NCBI GenBank assembly: GCA_015183035.1
Contig: JACZZP010000021.1
Location: 1 to 64,000 of the forward strand
From: Meloidogyne chitwoodi
Lineage: Eukaryota; Nematoda; Chromadorea; Rhabditida; Meloidogynidae
Length of the DNA stretch: 64,000 nt
Direction of reading: 5' to 3'
A program made the translations under genes and the position numbers. The notes under the pieces were generated by a model. The model saw only the letters and a program-made list of their open reading frames with translations, was not told the origin of the DNA and did not search any database. Position 1 is the first letter of the stretch. Each line of letters opens with the position of its first letter. Of the stretch, positions 11,808 to 23,231 are shown in pieces.

Positions 11808-14174
11808 TTATTTGTTGAAAATATGTGTTATACTTTGATGAACCGCTAATTTAGTAATCGTGTCAAAACTCAACGAGCAGAAATCGCATTTAAGAGGAGC
11901 ATTCATTTGTATTCCTATTAAAATTAAATATAGACTCAAATTAAAATAATCTTCATTTACCCTTAGAACTAAAAAATATATTTATAAAACTAAAATAAAA
12001 TTGATTTAATTTTTGACATTTTTAGAATTAACTAAAATTAAAAATAAGGTTATGAATTTAATTTTATCTAAATAAAACGCCTCAATTAACCATTAAAAGA
12101 GACATTTTCTTTTTTTATATTTTCCTCTAATAATCACACCTTTTATTTTTAAGTAATATGTGAAAAAACTTTGTTTTCATTAAAGTTTTTTAAAAATTAA
12201 AATTTTACAATCTTGCCTATTATTTGGAATAATTATACCTGTTGTTGTGCTACCGGAAGTACTAGCAATATTTATGTCACCACTTCCTAAATAATGATTT
12301 TATATAAAAACTTAAAGTTTGTACTTAAGTTTGTAAAAAATAAAGTTTGTATTTAAGTTTGTAAAGAATAAAAAGTTGCATTCAAATTTATGGGAATAAA
12401 AAGTTTGTATTTAAGTTTGTAAAAAAATAAAGTTTGTATTCAAGTTTGCAAAAATTAAAAAGTTTGGACTCAAGTTTATGTGAAATAAAATTGGATTTTT
12501 CCTTTTTTTCTTTAAGTACTCTATAAAAGAGAATAGTAAATGTGTTTCTTTCTAATTCTATCTTTTCTTTAATTTTATGATTTGCAACATGTTCACACAC
12601 GTTTGTTTTCATAAATAAATTAAAAAACGAGGAAAATTTCCAATGTTAATAAAAATTTACTTAAACTATAAAAGTACCTTAATAAAGTCTTAAATTAATT
12701 AAATTTTGTATAAAAAAAATAAACACCTTTACTTGTTGAACAAATAAGATTACTGGCTCTTTTCGAATTTTTATTGATAAAGTCTTCTACGTTCTTTAAA
12801 TTTGATTCCAACTCATTTTTCTTTTTTGTATCAACTTTAGCTTTACCCAACAAATATTTGTTGTCACTGGCCAATTCTGTTAAAAGTCCAACAGACCGAA
12901 CAAGCTCATCTTTCTTAAATTAAAAGAGAGTTCCTTTTATATAAAAAATTTTTATAAAATTATAATTAAAGTTTTTTTATTTAATAAGTAAAAAACTTTT
13001 ATAAATAAAATATTTAAATTTACCACTAAAGCCAACTCTTCGGTCTTCTTTTTGTCCTCTTCTTTATATTGTTTATCCATTTTTAGCTTAATTTATTAAA
13101 TTTGTCAAATTCTTAAATTAAAAAAATTTTTTTCTAAAATAACTATTTTTATTTAATAAGGAAATGTTTGTTTTTTTAAGGAAAAATAATTATAATAAAA
13201 ATTAGAATGAATTGATTTTGACCTTTTCTTCTTTCTTTAATGGTTATTTTCCTTATTGATATTATACACAAATTAAGTACAAGAACAAAAATATTAAAAA
13301 CAACTAAAAATATTTAATTATATTTAAATTATTTCTTTTAATTTTTTAACCTCATATATAATTATTTAAATTTTAAAAAATGTCTAAAAATTTTAAAATA
13401 TTTATCCTACATTCATATCCTGCCTAATCTTTATATCTATTTAAATTGTTCTAATAATGACAATTAAATTTATTTTTATGACCATCAAAAAACAAAAATA
13501 TTTTAAGACTAAAATGGGTGGACTCAATCAAAAATTATTAAAAAAAAAAAATGTATACTCTTTCCAAATCTCATGAAATTTATTATTTTTAATAATTCAA
13601 ATAATATTTAAAAAAATATTATATTTATTAATGGTAATAATAATTTTTAAAAAAGAATTCCTTACCTTCATTTTTTTAAAATCTTCTCCCATAAATATGT
13701 TAACTAGCCCAGAAGAGATTAATAAATTTTTAATATAATTATACCAATATTTTAAAAGTTGATTATTATTTATTGTTGGCGTTTTGTCCATTTTATTTAA
13801 ACTTAAATTGAAACTTTTTTTATAATATTATTTTTATTTTTCAATTAATTTTTTTAATATTTTTAAGTTGACTCCTGTTATAAGGACACCCCAAGATAAA
13901 CTTACCTTGTGTTCTTATATCTAAGATATTTTCTTATATCTTGTCTTTGGAAGGAAAATTTAGATTTATAAAAGTCAATATATGTTCTTATAATCCAAAT
14001 TATGTCATCCTTATAACGAGAGTCTCTCTCAATTTAATTAATTACCACATTTGTTCTAAATCAATTAAAGAAATATTAGTTGATTTAAATAAATTAAAAA
14101 GTAATTCTATTGGTATTGTTTTTGATTGTTTTTTTATTAAAATATTATTATTATTTTGTTGTTTTTCCATTTTA
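11808..14174 (-). CDS. Uncharacterised protein with C-terminal C2H2-like finger (paralogue A)
   Basis: A chain of short minus-strand exons. The last (about 11910-11808) is the clearest: LKCDFCSLSFDTITKLAVHQ followed by SITH, a C-x2-C-x12-H-x4-H zinc finger, ending FNK and stop. It is preceded by a Ser/Thr/Gly-rich exon at 12286-12239 (GSGDINIASTSGSTTT) and a Lys/Glu-rich helical exon at about 12913-12730. Candidate upstream exons lie at 13080-13023, 13791-13660 (MDKTPTINNN) and 14174-14050 (MEKQQNNNN); a start at 13791 or 14174 is equally possible. The last junction is in phase, but the link 12730 to 12286 is not, so an exon is missing or the model is wrong. Architecture and order match the gene at 20169-21033. 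Possible nucleic-acid or protein binding through the finger; no function can be named. Confidence 0.45.
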
Positions 14175-14545
14175 ATTAATTTAATTAATTTTTTAAATTT
14201 TTAATTTTATTTGTTTTGAACAGACATTAATTTGGTAGTTTAGCAAGAATATTTTTAATGCTTTTTCTTTTTTCAGCCTTTAAAATGAATCAATAAGAAA
14301 AGGGATTGGCTATTTCTTCAGAAAAATGTCAAGGTGTAAATCCACCCCAAATGATCGAAACCAATAAAAAAGATCAACACACTCTCGACTTTTTCCTTGA
14401 CTTTTATTTTTCTCCTTTTATAATACTTAAAGGAAGAACTACATATATTTGAAAGAATTAATTCAAGAATAGGCACTTGTACCCTTGACTCTCGTTATAA
14501 GGACATTTAAATATAAGAACAATATTTTATAAAGACATTTTCGGG
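13870..14545. repeat. Scattered gtccttataacgag repeats
   Basis: Degenerate copies of the ataaggaca / tgtccttataacgag core lie at 13870-14020 (within a putative intron of the neighbouring gene) and 14480-14545, the same family as the tandem array at 2291-2472. Confidence 0.6.
14290..14384. repeat. Conserved 91-bp block, copy 1
   Basis: Reads gggattggctatttcttcag then tgtcaaggtgtaaatccacc and continues through gatcgaaaccaataaaaaag. It matches 21050-21141 at all but about three of 91 positions, although the two surrounding genes are strongly diverged. It sits about 115 bp upstream of the furthest candidate start of paralogue A. No uninterrupted standard-code frame spans it in either orientation. 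Confidence 0.85.
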
Positions 14546-14828
14546 ACAATATTTTGTATTGTTCCATAGTACTTCATAGGTAAATTTACTTTTTAATTAC
14601 TGTAAATAGTTCAGATTATTTTTGGGTTCTTACTTTAACGAAACATTAGATATAAAAATTAAAAATAATATTTTCCCTTCAAAATTATTGTGAATATATT
14701 TTTGGGTTTCTAAAATAAATTTTTAGATTTATTATTTTTACATCACATTTTTATTTCTAAATAAATAAAATAAAATTTTTCCAAATTTTGTAAATATATA
14801 AAACATTTTTGTTTTTTTCTTTATCTCA

Positions 14829-17733
14829 TTATTTAATAAAAACGTGGTCAATAGCCTTCTGTAACATTTCATCAACAATATTCTCAACTAAGGCACTTTC
14901 TACTTTTTCTTCTTTTTCATTTCTTTCATCATAATCTTCTTCACCTTTTCCTTCTCCTCTTAAAGGAAAATTACTACTAGAAATATTCATTAGTAAAGGT
15001 GAAGTAGTCCCTGCAGTTGTAGTAGAACTGCCAATATTAGGAATTGAGTGAATAATTCCGAACGAAACTCTGCGACCACGATTTCTTTAAAAATTGGAAA
15101 AATAAAAAAGTAAAAATATTTTTTTAATTATTTTCTAGCATTTTTAAATTGTAAAAAACAGTTTTTGTTTAAAGAAAAATTGTTTTCCCTCAATGGGATT
15201 CGAACCCATGACTATTGATTGTTGAAGACTAGAGCTTTACCCCCTACACCAAGAATGAACTTAAATAGATTCGTTTTTTTAGCTTATATTGATTTTAATA
15301 AGTTTAATTCATTTATTTACTTGTATCCACTTGTTTGTCCCTCTACATTCAAACAACAATGATGTGGTTGTGGGGAAGATGAAAGGGAAGAAAATAGCTG
15401 TTCAGTCTTTAAGTCAAGCGAAGGAACACAAGAAGGAGAACGATCAACACGCTTTTTCTCTGTCAGTATTCTTGGGGATTGTACGCGAGAATCGCCTAGA
15501 GATGTAGCAGAAGTTGCTGGTTCATCAGAATTTGAAGAAGAAAGAAGTAATGGAGAAAGGGGACTAACATTGCCTTGATTTTGAAAATTGTCTTCTTGCT
15601 GTTGTTTTGGCAGAGGGAATTGATCTGCAGTAAAATCTGCCATTTTTGTAGGGCGAAAATCTGTTAAAATTTTTAATTTTTAAATTTTTCAAGATGTATA
15701 TACTTGGAAAACATTGATCCAAATTGAGAGAATAAATCTGCTCCTGATCTGCTTTAAAACGCACATTTTTTATTCGTTGTATTGAACTAAGAGTTTGAAT
15801 TGCATCTAAGGAACGGGCAGTTAATTTTTGAGCACCCTCTGGACAATTAAAAAAACACTCTCCGACAAACACAAGGCTTAACTGAAAGTTTGTTGAAAAT
15901 AAATGAATATTATTTTTAAAATAAAATTTTTTTACATTAAATGGAAGAGTTTTGTAATTTTCAATATCAGAAATTAAGGGCTGAAAAATTCGCACTAAAA
16001 AAGGCCAAACCCTTTTCAATGGAAAAGAGGGAGTGCTTTCAAGACCATTTTCAACTTGTTGTTTATCTCTTCTTTCTTGCAATTCTTCTTCTAATGCCTC
16101 TTCGATATCTATGCGGCCAGCAAGTTCAATTACATTGGGTTCTCCTTGAAGACGAATGAGAGTGATTTTTACCTGAATTTTATAAAAATTTTAAGTTAAA
16201 TTTGTTTAAAAATATTTTTTTTGAAAATTTGGGATATTCCTATTAAATTTTAAATCAAATCGAACTGTTATATTATTCTCTTTACCCTATAAAGTAGATG
16301 TTCCTTTCACACCATAAAGTAGGCTGGAAGGAAAAAATTCCTAAACATTTTTTCAACTTTTTCTTATTTTTATTCTTCTCTATTTTTATACTTACAAGTT
16401 CATCAGCTCTTAGTAAAACTCCATTATTCCATTCATATTTATAAGTCCATTCAAATTGTTCCTTAGCCATACTTATCCAATTGCGGAAAAGCCATTCGGA
16501 AATTGTTCCTTTTGGAAAGATAAATTTAAAAGTAATTTGAACATCTGATTCTCGAGGATAATTTGTCCAATGTAAAGCCTGAATATGTATTAAAAAAATT
16601 ATTTTTTCAATAAAAATAGTCAAACCGGTGCTTTTGTAAATAATTGGGGTTGACCAATAAATTCGTTTTCTTGGTCAAAAGAATCCAAAATTTTAAATCC
16701 TGAATCATCAAAATGAAAGAATTTGTTTATTTGAGTCTGTAAAAAAAGAATAATTTTTTTATTAAAAAATATTTAAAAATTACCATAAATTCAGGTTCAT
16801 CAAAATAAGCTAGAGCACAACACAAATCACCAATTTCTTTTGACTCTTCCATCCATTTATTTGTCCTTTCCAATTGTTCTTTTAATGCATCACTTTCTCC
16901 AAAACGTCTAAAAAAGTTTAAAATAATTAAAAATAAAAAAATAACCTAAATCTATCCAATTGACAATTACCCCATTGTTCAGTCCACTTTCTCCTTATAG
17001 TATCCATTTGATTACGAAGGCATAATTCATCATCATCAGAATGTTCTTTCTTTGCAATTAATATTTTCATAATTGGTTCTTCTTTTCCATAATTAATTTT
17101 TGAAAATGATCCACGCTGAAAGATAGATTAATTCTGATTTATTGCTGATTTATTTTGAATTAATTTTACTTAATTCTGATTTATTTCTGACTTAATTCTG
17201 AAATAATTCTAACTTAATTCTGATTTAATTCTTATCTATTTCTGATTTAATTCTGATTTATTTTTGATTTAATTCTGAATAAATTCTGATTTAATTCTTA
17301 TCTATTTCTAACTTAATTCTGATTTAATTCTGATTTAATTCTTATCTATTTCTGACTTAATTCTGATTTAATTCTGAATAAATTCTGACATTTTTAATAT
17401 ATTTTTTATTAAAATTCTGATTTATTAATTTTTCTATTCACCAACCATAGCAAGTGAAAGCCTAAATAAATCAGAAAATGCTTGTATTGACGCCTGACTT
17501 TCCTCAAAACTTCTTTTTCCAATTAAAATCATCCAATTTTTGCAAAATTCAAAATTTTCATTTTTATTTTCTTCTTTTTCAAGTTTATTTTTTGTAGAAA
17601 ATAATTGTGTTGTTAAAACATCATTATTTATTAAATTTGCATTATTTATTTGGCCTAGTAAAAGACTACGAGCTTTGGCTGGGGAGGAAATGGGGTTTTC
17701 AGTGTGTTGAGGCTTTGGAATATTTTGAGACAT
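14829..17733 (-). CDS. Uncharacterised protein with C-terminal RVSF motif
   Basis: I do not recognise the family. Exons in protein order lie at 17733-17440, about 17115-16965, 16908-16785, 16740-16620, 16580-16396, about 16170-15700 (possibly divided), 15656-15305 and 15084-14829. The product starts MSQNIPKPQ. A globular middle carries features such as LHWTNYPRESDVQITFKF and KGTISEWLFRNWISMAKEQF, then an acidic helix (ALEEELQERRDKQQ). The C-terminal third is disordered, rich in Ser, Pro and Gln, and includes GRRVSFGIIHS, which matches the RVxF docking motif of protein phosphatase 1 subunits. It ends VFIK and stop. The 15700 to 15656 junction is phase-consistent. A phosphatase-1 regulatory role is only a guess from one short motif. 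An AATTCTGATTT-rich intron separates the first two exons. Confidence 0.6.
15187..15258 (-). tRNA. tRNA-like sequence, probably a pseudogene
   Basis: On the minus strand the T arm is textbook (ATGGG TTCGAAT CCCAT), a D-arm-like stretch lies 40 bases upstream and the ends pair partly with several G-U pairs. No five-pair anticodon stem can be formed, so no anticodon is assigned. It lies in an intron of the RVSF-motif gene. Confidence 0.4.
17128..17400. repeat. Intronic array of ttctgatttaa units
   Basis: About twenty-five imperfect units of 10-11 bp, consensus attctgatttaattctgact with tatctat variants, fill an intron of the RVSF-motif gene. Similar arrays occupy introns at 36990-37275 and 40155-40420 in other genes. 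Confidence 0.85.
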
Positions 17734-20168
17734 CACTTCCTTTAAAATAAATTTAATCTTAAATAGAATTTTGAAATTTTAAAAGAGAATTGAAACATTA
17801 TTGAAAATTTGGAAATTTTATGGAAAATTAGTTAAGTATTTTTGAAATTAATTTCAAAAAATTTTAATGAATTTTTTTTAATTTAATACATAAAAAAATT
17901 TTTTTTGACTAACCAAACGTTCCAACAAATTTTCGTTGTCACTGAGTATTGTAAACATTTATATGTGCAATATATATTTAATTAAATTATTTTGAAAAAT
18001 AGAGTAATGTAGTATATGTTTTTTCTTTCTAAAAATAAAATTAGATAGTTTATTGACCCTACAAATAAAGCAAAATAAAAAATAAATTAGTAAACTAAAG
18101 GCTTTTGCCAATTTTTAATATTTTTTTGTTTGCTTTTTTTCAATTTTAGGCAATTTAGAGGAACAAAATATGTAAAAGAAAATGTTTAAAAAAGAGGAAA
18201 GAACGAGCAAAAGAAAGTGAAAAAATCCTTAAAAAGAAAAAAAGCTAAAAAATGGAACAAAACGTGTTGGGAAATTGTAAAGGAATTGATATATTTATTA
18301 CCAATTTGTCAGCTTTTATTCATCATTAGCAAGAATTTTGTTATTAAAAAATAAGAAAGGAATTTTAAACATTTTTTAATTTCAAAAAATTTTTTTTAAA
18401 GAATTAAGAAATTATTTTTAAGTTAAATAAAATAATTTTCTATTGAAAAGACTCGAACCTTCAAGCATTAAAATAAATTAGCAAGCGTGATCTAAAACTT
18501 TTCCCACTACACTAGACTGGCAACTTAAGGCTCAAGTTTAATTATTACTTATAGTAAACAAATTAATTATTTATTACTGTTTTTTAAATAAAACTTGCGC
18601 ATTTTAACGCCCTGCGTTATTAAAATAATTTTTTTGATTATTAACTTATTAAAATAAAAAAAGCAAAAAAACAAATGCCTTGTAAAAAATCTATTAAAAT
18701 AAATTTTAATTATATTTAAAAAAATATTCTAAAAATAAATTCATCTGGGCGTTTTATTAAGAAAAACCTCAAATTTTTAATAAAAATCGAGGTTTTTTAA
18801 TTTTATAAAAAATAAAAATAATGCGCGGCTTTTTTAATATAATAAAGTTGCTTAATAAAAGCATAAAGTATTTTATAGAAAAAAAATATTCCAGCTGACA
18901 CCCAAATAGGCAAGAAAAAAGAAGAAAATATTATGACGCATAAAGCAATTTGCCTTTTTTTAACTCAATCTTTTTATTCATTCATTCATATATATTCGTT
19001 ATTTAACCGTCAAGTGTATAATAAAAGCTTTATAAAAGAGGAAAAAACAAATGGGAATTGAAGAATATTTAGATAGATATATAACAACTAAATATAGGCA
19101 TTTTAAGTGGAAAATAAACAACAAAAAAATAATTAATTTTTAGAAAAAATATAAAAATAAAAATATTAAAAAATAAAATTAAACTTTTAGGCATAAAAGA
19201 AGCAGTATAACTGTAAAAAAAAATTTTAAAAAAAGTTAGGGCAAATAGAGCTACTAGACGCAGTATGCAAAATTTGTTGGTAATTGCGGAAAGAATTTTT
19301 TCTGATTTCGTCAAACCCTGGAACGTATCCCTTCAATAAATCTGCCCCTTGGAAAATATACAAACCTTTTATAATTTTATTTTTAATATTATTTATCATT
19401 TTACACTGGTGTGTGTACTAAAATTTTAAATTTTTGGCCATAGTCCGATAGTTCTCATGCGATCATAATTTTACCAAAATATACCCCGTGGTGTTTAATC
19501 AACACAAAAACATAAAAATAAAAATTAAATAATTTTTATAAATAAAAAAATAGAAATGTGTTAGAGGTAATGTCATTTCCCAATTTATTTATTTTTTTGT
19601 TTAAAAAAAATTTATAATTAATTTTAATATTCAAATTCCACAAGTGACATTTTTTGGTAGTTTACTAAACATTTTAAAAATATGCAAAGCCCGATCTCAC
19701 CTAAAATTGGAAATTGATAAAAATAAAATTTGAATTAAAACAATCTAAAAATTATTGATTTTCTTTAGAAATAAAGTTTTTAATTATTAGAAAAAAAATT
19801 TTTTTTAATTAAATAAAAAATTCTTATTTTAAAAAAGCTACTGGTTGGAGTTAGTATTTTTCCAGAAAAAAATAATTTAATAATTTTTTTAAATTTTCTC
19901 ACATATTTTAGGAACTTTCGATTATTTTTTTTCTCAATTTTTTGATTTAATAGAAAAATTAAATGGTTGGCTTATATAAAACCTTAAAATAAAATAAATA
20001 TATTTTATTTTTTATGAAAATTCTTTAAAAATGTCAAAAAATTCTTATTCTTTTTATAAAATACCTTTGTTATGTTTTGATTTTAAGGATTTAAAATTTT
20101 TTGAATAAAAAGAATTGAATTTTTTGAATAAGAATTTAAATTATAAATAAATACTTTACAATGCAAAA
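17734..20168. other. AT-rich intergenic stretch, no supported gene
   Basis: No convincing exon on either strand. A tRNA-like minus-strand remnant with an aagactcgaacc T-arm complement lies at about 18445-18525. An 81-codon minus-strand frame at 19069-19314 is mostly Phe/Ile/Leu/Tyr and probably chance. Short terminal-repeat-like motifs are present but no element can be bounded. Confidence 0.5.
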
Positions 20169-21033
20169 TTAGTCTTTTGATAAATAATTGTAAACTTTCG
20201 CATGGTTTTTTTTCACATGTAAAGCATATAAACCCTCTTGATCAAAAGATTCACCACAAATGGTAAACTCATATTTTTTGGTACCTATAAAAAATTAAAA
20301 AAGTATCCCAATCTATTCAAAAAAATAAAATTGAATTTTGGCAATATTAAACTTAATTCTTTAAGAGAGAAATTGCAAATTTTAATTGTTTGAAGGACTC
20401 AACAGACTATAATTTTCTCCGCACTTATTTGTTAGACAAACGAAAAAAGTGTGGTGGTCAAAAATACAGATAAATTACTTTCACTCTTTTTTATTTATAT
20501 TTTTCTCTATTGATCACACACTCTGCATGTCTAACAAACAACAAACGTGGGAAAGTGGTCGTTTGAGTCTCTCTTAATAATTAAAAGTAAAAATTCTGAT
20601 TAGCTAAATAATATATTTTTAAACTGTTACCCGATGTCCCTGGAATGTCAGCAGAAGTTGCTTCTAAAAAATTTAAATTTAATTAAAAAATTTAAATTAA
20701 ATTTAATTAAAAAATTTAAATTAATTAAATGAGAGAATATTAAAATTGATTATTTTTCTGTTTTTTGAAATTTTCCGTTATTCTAATTCTTTTATTTTAT
20801 ATTTATTTTAAAAAACCTTTATTGCCTGAACCAGAAGAACCAACTTTTGTACTTTCCTTAGTCATTAAGTCAGCCAATTCTAAATCTGTTTTGAGTTCCT
20901 TCTTCTCTTCATTATCAAACAAGTCCCCTGGAATAATACTCAACAAGATTTTATCCTTCTTAGATGCAATTCTTTTGCATATTTGTTTATACACCTCCAA
21001 GTTATAAAAATTGTCCTCCGACTCAGGCTGTTT
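20169..21033 (-). CDS. Uncharacterised protein with degenerate C2H2-like finger (paralogue B)
   Basis: Three phase-consistent minus-strand exons. 21033 to about 20816 encodes a Lys/Glu-rich helical segment (NEEKKELKTDLELADLM) ending in Ser/Gly residues. 20664-20630 encodes EATSADIPGTSG. About 20285-20169 encodes GTKKYEFTICGESFDQEGLY then ALHVKKNHAK, ending LSKD and stop. The last exon aligns with the C2H2 finger of the gene at 11808, but the first Cys position is Phe (FTIC instead of CxxC), so metal binding is probably lost. The 5' end is incomplete: the first exon begins at an acceptor (TTTAAACAG), and the 91-bp conserved block lies just upstream. Gene order and intron phase support common descent with paralogue A. 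Function unknown. Confidence 0.5.
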
Positions 21034-21049
21034 AAATTAATTAAAATCA

Positions 21050-21141
21050 ATAGAAAAAGGGATTGGCTATTTCTTCAGATAAATGTCAAGGTGTAAATCC
21101 ACCCCAAATGATCGAAACCAATAAAAAAGATCAACACACCG
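21050..21141. repeat. Conserved 91-bp block, copy 2
   Basis: Near-identical to 14290-14384, with about three differences. It lies directly 5' of the first recognised exon of paralogue B, so it occupies the same relative position as copy 1. Confidence 0.85.
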
Positions 21142-21147
21142 CTTAAC

Positions 21148-21292
21148 AATTAATTTTATTTTAATGGACTAATGTTCTTCTGATGAATGTGTTGAAAACG
21201 AATATTTTCAAAAGGAACAAATTGTGAATTACCCAATAAAGGAGGTAGATTAGTAAAAGGTGATTTTACTTGAATAGCTATTGCTAAAAATA
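21148..21292 (-). CDS. Possible terminal exon, unassigned
   Basis: A minus-strand segment follows an acceptor-like TTTTTAG and reads AIAIQVKSPFTNLPPLLGNS, continuing about 25 residues to a stop. The composition is less biased than random AT frames, so it could be the last exon of a small gene, or an alternative end of a neighbour. No upstream exon was found between here and the cytochrome c gene. Weakly supported. Confidence 0.2.
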
Positions 21293-21577
21293 TAATAAAA
21301 TCATTACTTCAAAGAAGAGATTGTAGCTTATTTAAGAGATGAAAATAATATTAAATTAAAATTCAAAGGTTTTTATTTTTTAAATTCTATTTTCTGACTG
21401 TACGTTTTCATTCAAGAGAATTTAATATTGAGTCATCATAAAATAGATTGAAAAATAAAATATTATTATTTATTATACTAAAAAAATTATATTCTGAATA
21501 AAAATCCAGGAATAAAAATTAGAATATTTTTTATCTATCCTATCAAAACAACAGTTTTTGAGAACAATATATTTTTC

Positions 21578-22031
21578 TTATTTCTTGCACTCATCCTCAA
21601 TAAATTTTATCAGATCCGCACGCTCATCAGCTTTTTTCAGACCAGCAAATATCTATATTATTTAATTTATATTTCATAAGTTATCATAAAAACTAACCAT
21701 CTTTGTGCCAGGAATGTACTTTTTAGGATTAAGCAAGTACTCGAACAGCGTCTCCCGAGACCAGACCACTCCCTTTAAAATATTCGATCAATAATTAAAA
21801 TTAAAAAAAACTTTGTTCTTGTTGGCAGCAGAATAGTCAAACCCAGGGACTGATCCGCTTTTGCGGCCAATGACTCCTTTCAGTGTTGGCCCAGTTTTCG
21901 TAGCATCCGAGTCGATCACCTAGAATAGAAAAAGCCAAAAATGCTAATGAAAATACATGGCATTGGAAGCATCTCGACTTGAAAAGCTTCTTTCCTTTTT
22001 CGTAATCACCATCAGGAATATCTTCAGACAT
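21578..22031 (-). CDS. cyc-2: Cytochrome c
   Basis: Soluble haem protein of the mitochondrial intermembrane space that carries electrons from complex III to complex IV. Four exons: 22031-21957, 21919-21812, 21772-21698 and 21652-21578. The haem motif CFQCH ends exon 1, followed by the family signature [20 protein letters not shown]. The methionine ligand lies in KKYIPGTKM at the exon 3-4 junction, and the protein ends FIEDECKK. Length is about 110 residues, normal for metazoan cytochrome c. The N-terminus ([17 protein letters not shown]) agrees with nematode cytochrome c. It lies 174 bp downstream of the eL20 stop on the same strand, close enough to suggest co-transcription. All ligand residues are intact. 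Confidence 0.97.
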
Positions 22032-22205
22032 ATTTGTATTTTAATATTATTAGGAAACTACAAGAAACTAAAATTTAAATAAAAAACAATAATAAAAGAA
22101 ACAAAAATATTTGCAAGAAAATTAAATCTTGAAAGAAAGAGAAATGGTCAACAAATTTATTTTTTTCGACAACAATAATGTTCAACACTTAAAAGAAATT
22201 ATTAT

Positions 22206-22931
22206 TCAAGCAAAATGCGTTTTAGGCTTTTGTGTTGTAAATGGAGTCATCTTTCTGCGTTTATCATTCACACGATGTGTCAAAGGAAACTTGATCTTCG
22301 AATTTTGAAACTGCTTAACTCCCGTACGCTTACAATCGGCAGCTTTGATTGGCTGAACTTTGATTATTTGAATACGATCAGCTTGAGTACGATGACGAGC
22401 CCCCATGTCACGATAAGCTTGTGTAACAGCACCAGCCATTGTCACATCACGATATTCGCGGTACATATTGTGATGACCAGTTCGAGAGTCATAACGAAGC
22501 CAAATGCCAAAATTCTTAACGGAGCCCAACTTCTTCTCAAAAACCTTAAAATTTGATTAAAGTCAAAAAAATCTATTATAGACAAACTATTAAGCTGTCT
22601 TTTATTAAAATGAAAATTGTCTTATAGAAACAAAGTTTAAAACTCAAAAAGTAATCTGAATTTTAAAAATTATCAAACCTCTTGACATGAAACAATCTCT
22701 CCGTTAGTTTTTTTGACTCGACGCAACATGCTAGTAAAATACCAAAAGCGAGATTTGGCAACAACATGATTACTAGCAAAAATCTGCATTTTGTAAAGTT
22801 TCGGATTTGGCTCATTTTCAGTAGGAAGTTTACGGCCAATAACAATGTATTGTTTTAACTAAAATGATTTGAAAACGTTGGTCTATATTAATTTATAAAT
22901 TTACCGTTTCCCCAGATGCTTTAATCGGCAT
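22206..22931 (-). CDS. rpl-20: 60S ribosomal protein eL20 (L18a)
   Basis: Structural protein of the large cytosolic ribosomal subunit. Three exons: 22931-22905 (MPIKASGET), 22858-22679 and 22544-22206. Visible family blocks are [40 protein letters not shown], and in the last exon GTKSRTG-type residues as [19 protein letters not shown]. The C-terminus is the usual basic tail ending PKTHFA. Length of about 180 residues matches eL20. The start at 22931 gives the standard MPIKASG N-terminus. The gene is divergent from mL46 (301-bp shared upstream region) and precedes cytochrome c. No damage seen. Confidence 0.96.
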
Positions 22932-23231
22932 ATTTAAAAGAGAAGATTTAAACAAGTAAATAAACAATAAAAATCTTAAAATAAAAAAATCTTTAAAAAA
23001 CACAATAAATAGAATGCATAATTGCCTCAAAAAGTCGCTGCAAAATCTCTTTCTTCCCTTTTATCTCTAATTCGCTTTATTTAAAATACTATTTCGCTGT
23101 CCCGCGACTAATTGGGGTACATTCTAGTTTTTTCTAAATCATTTATGTTAAGGTTGGTTAAGTGGTGTGTACTTTTGATTTTTATCAACTTTTAAATTAT
23201 AATTTGTTTATATTTTAGTAATCTATTTAAA
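22932..23231. promoter_or_regulatory. Shared upstream region of eL20 and mL46 genes
   Basis: A 300-bp gap between divergent starts, so it should contain both promoters. It carries the pyrimidine-rich stretch ttttatctctaattcgcttt (about 23058-23078), bounded by gtcgctgc and cgcgactaattgggg. Similar stretches occur at 9630-9685, upstream of CCDC51, and at 7790-7870, in the myosin gene. No TATA assignment is possible in such AT-rich DNA. Confidence 0.45.

Noticed and set aside
14290..14384. Nuclear copy of mitochondrial DNA, because frames open up if TGA is read as Trp
   Set aside because: No recognisable mitochondrial protein emerges, and the same block recurs at one defined position next to a paralogous gene.
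15289..15507. Plus-strand frame overlapping the RVSF-motif gene
   Set aside because: Antisense to an exon with a supported splice context; no independent evidence.
18445..18525. Functional tRNA gene
   Set aside because: Only the T-arm region is convincing; the acceptor and anticodon stems do not pair well.
19069..19314. 81-codon hydrophobic frame
   Set aside because: Phe/Ile/Leu/Tyr composition of translated AT-rich DNA and no splice or homology support.
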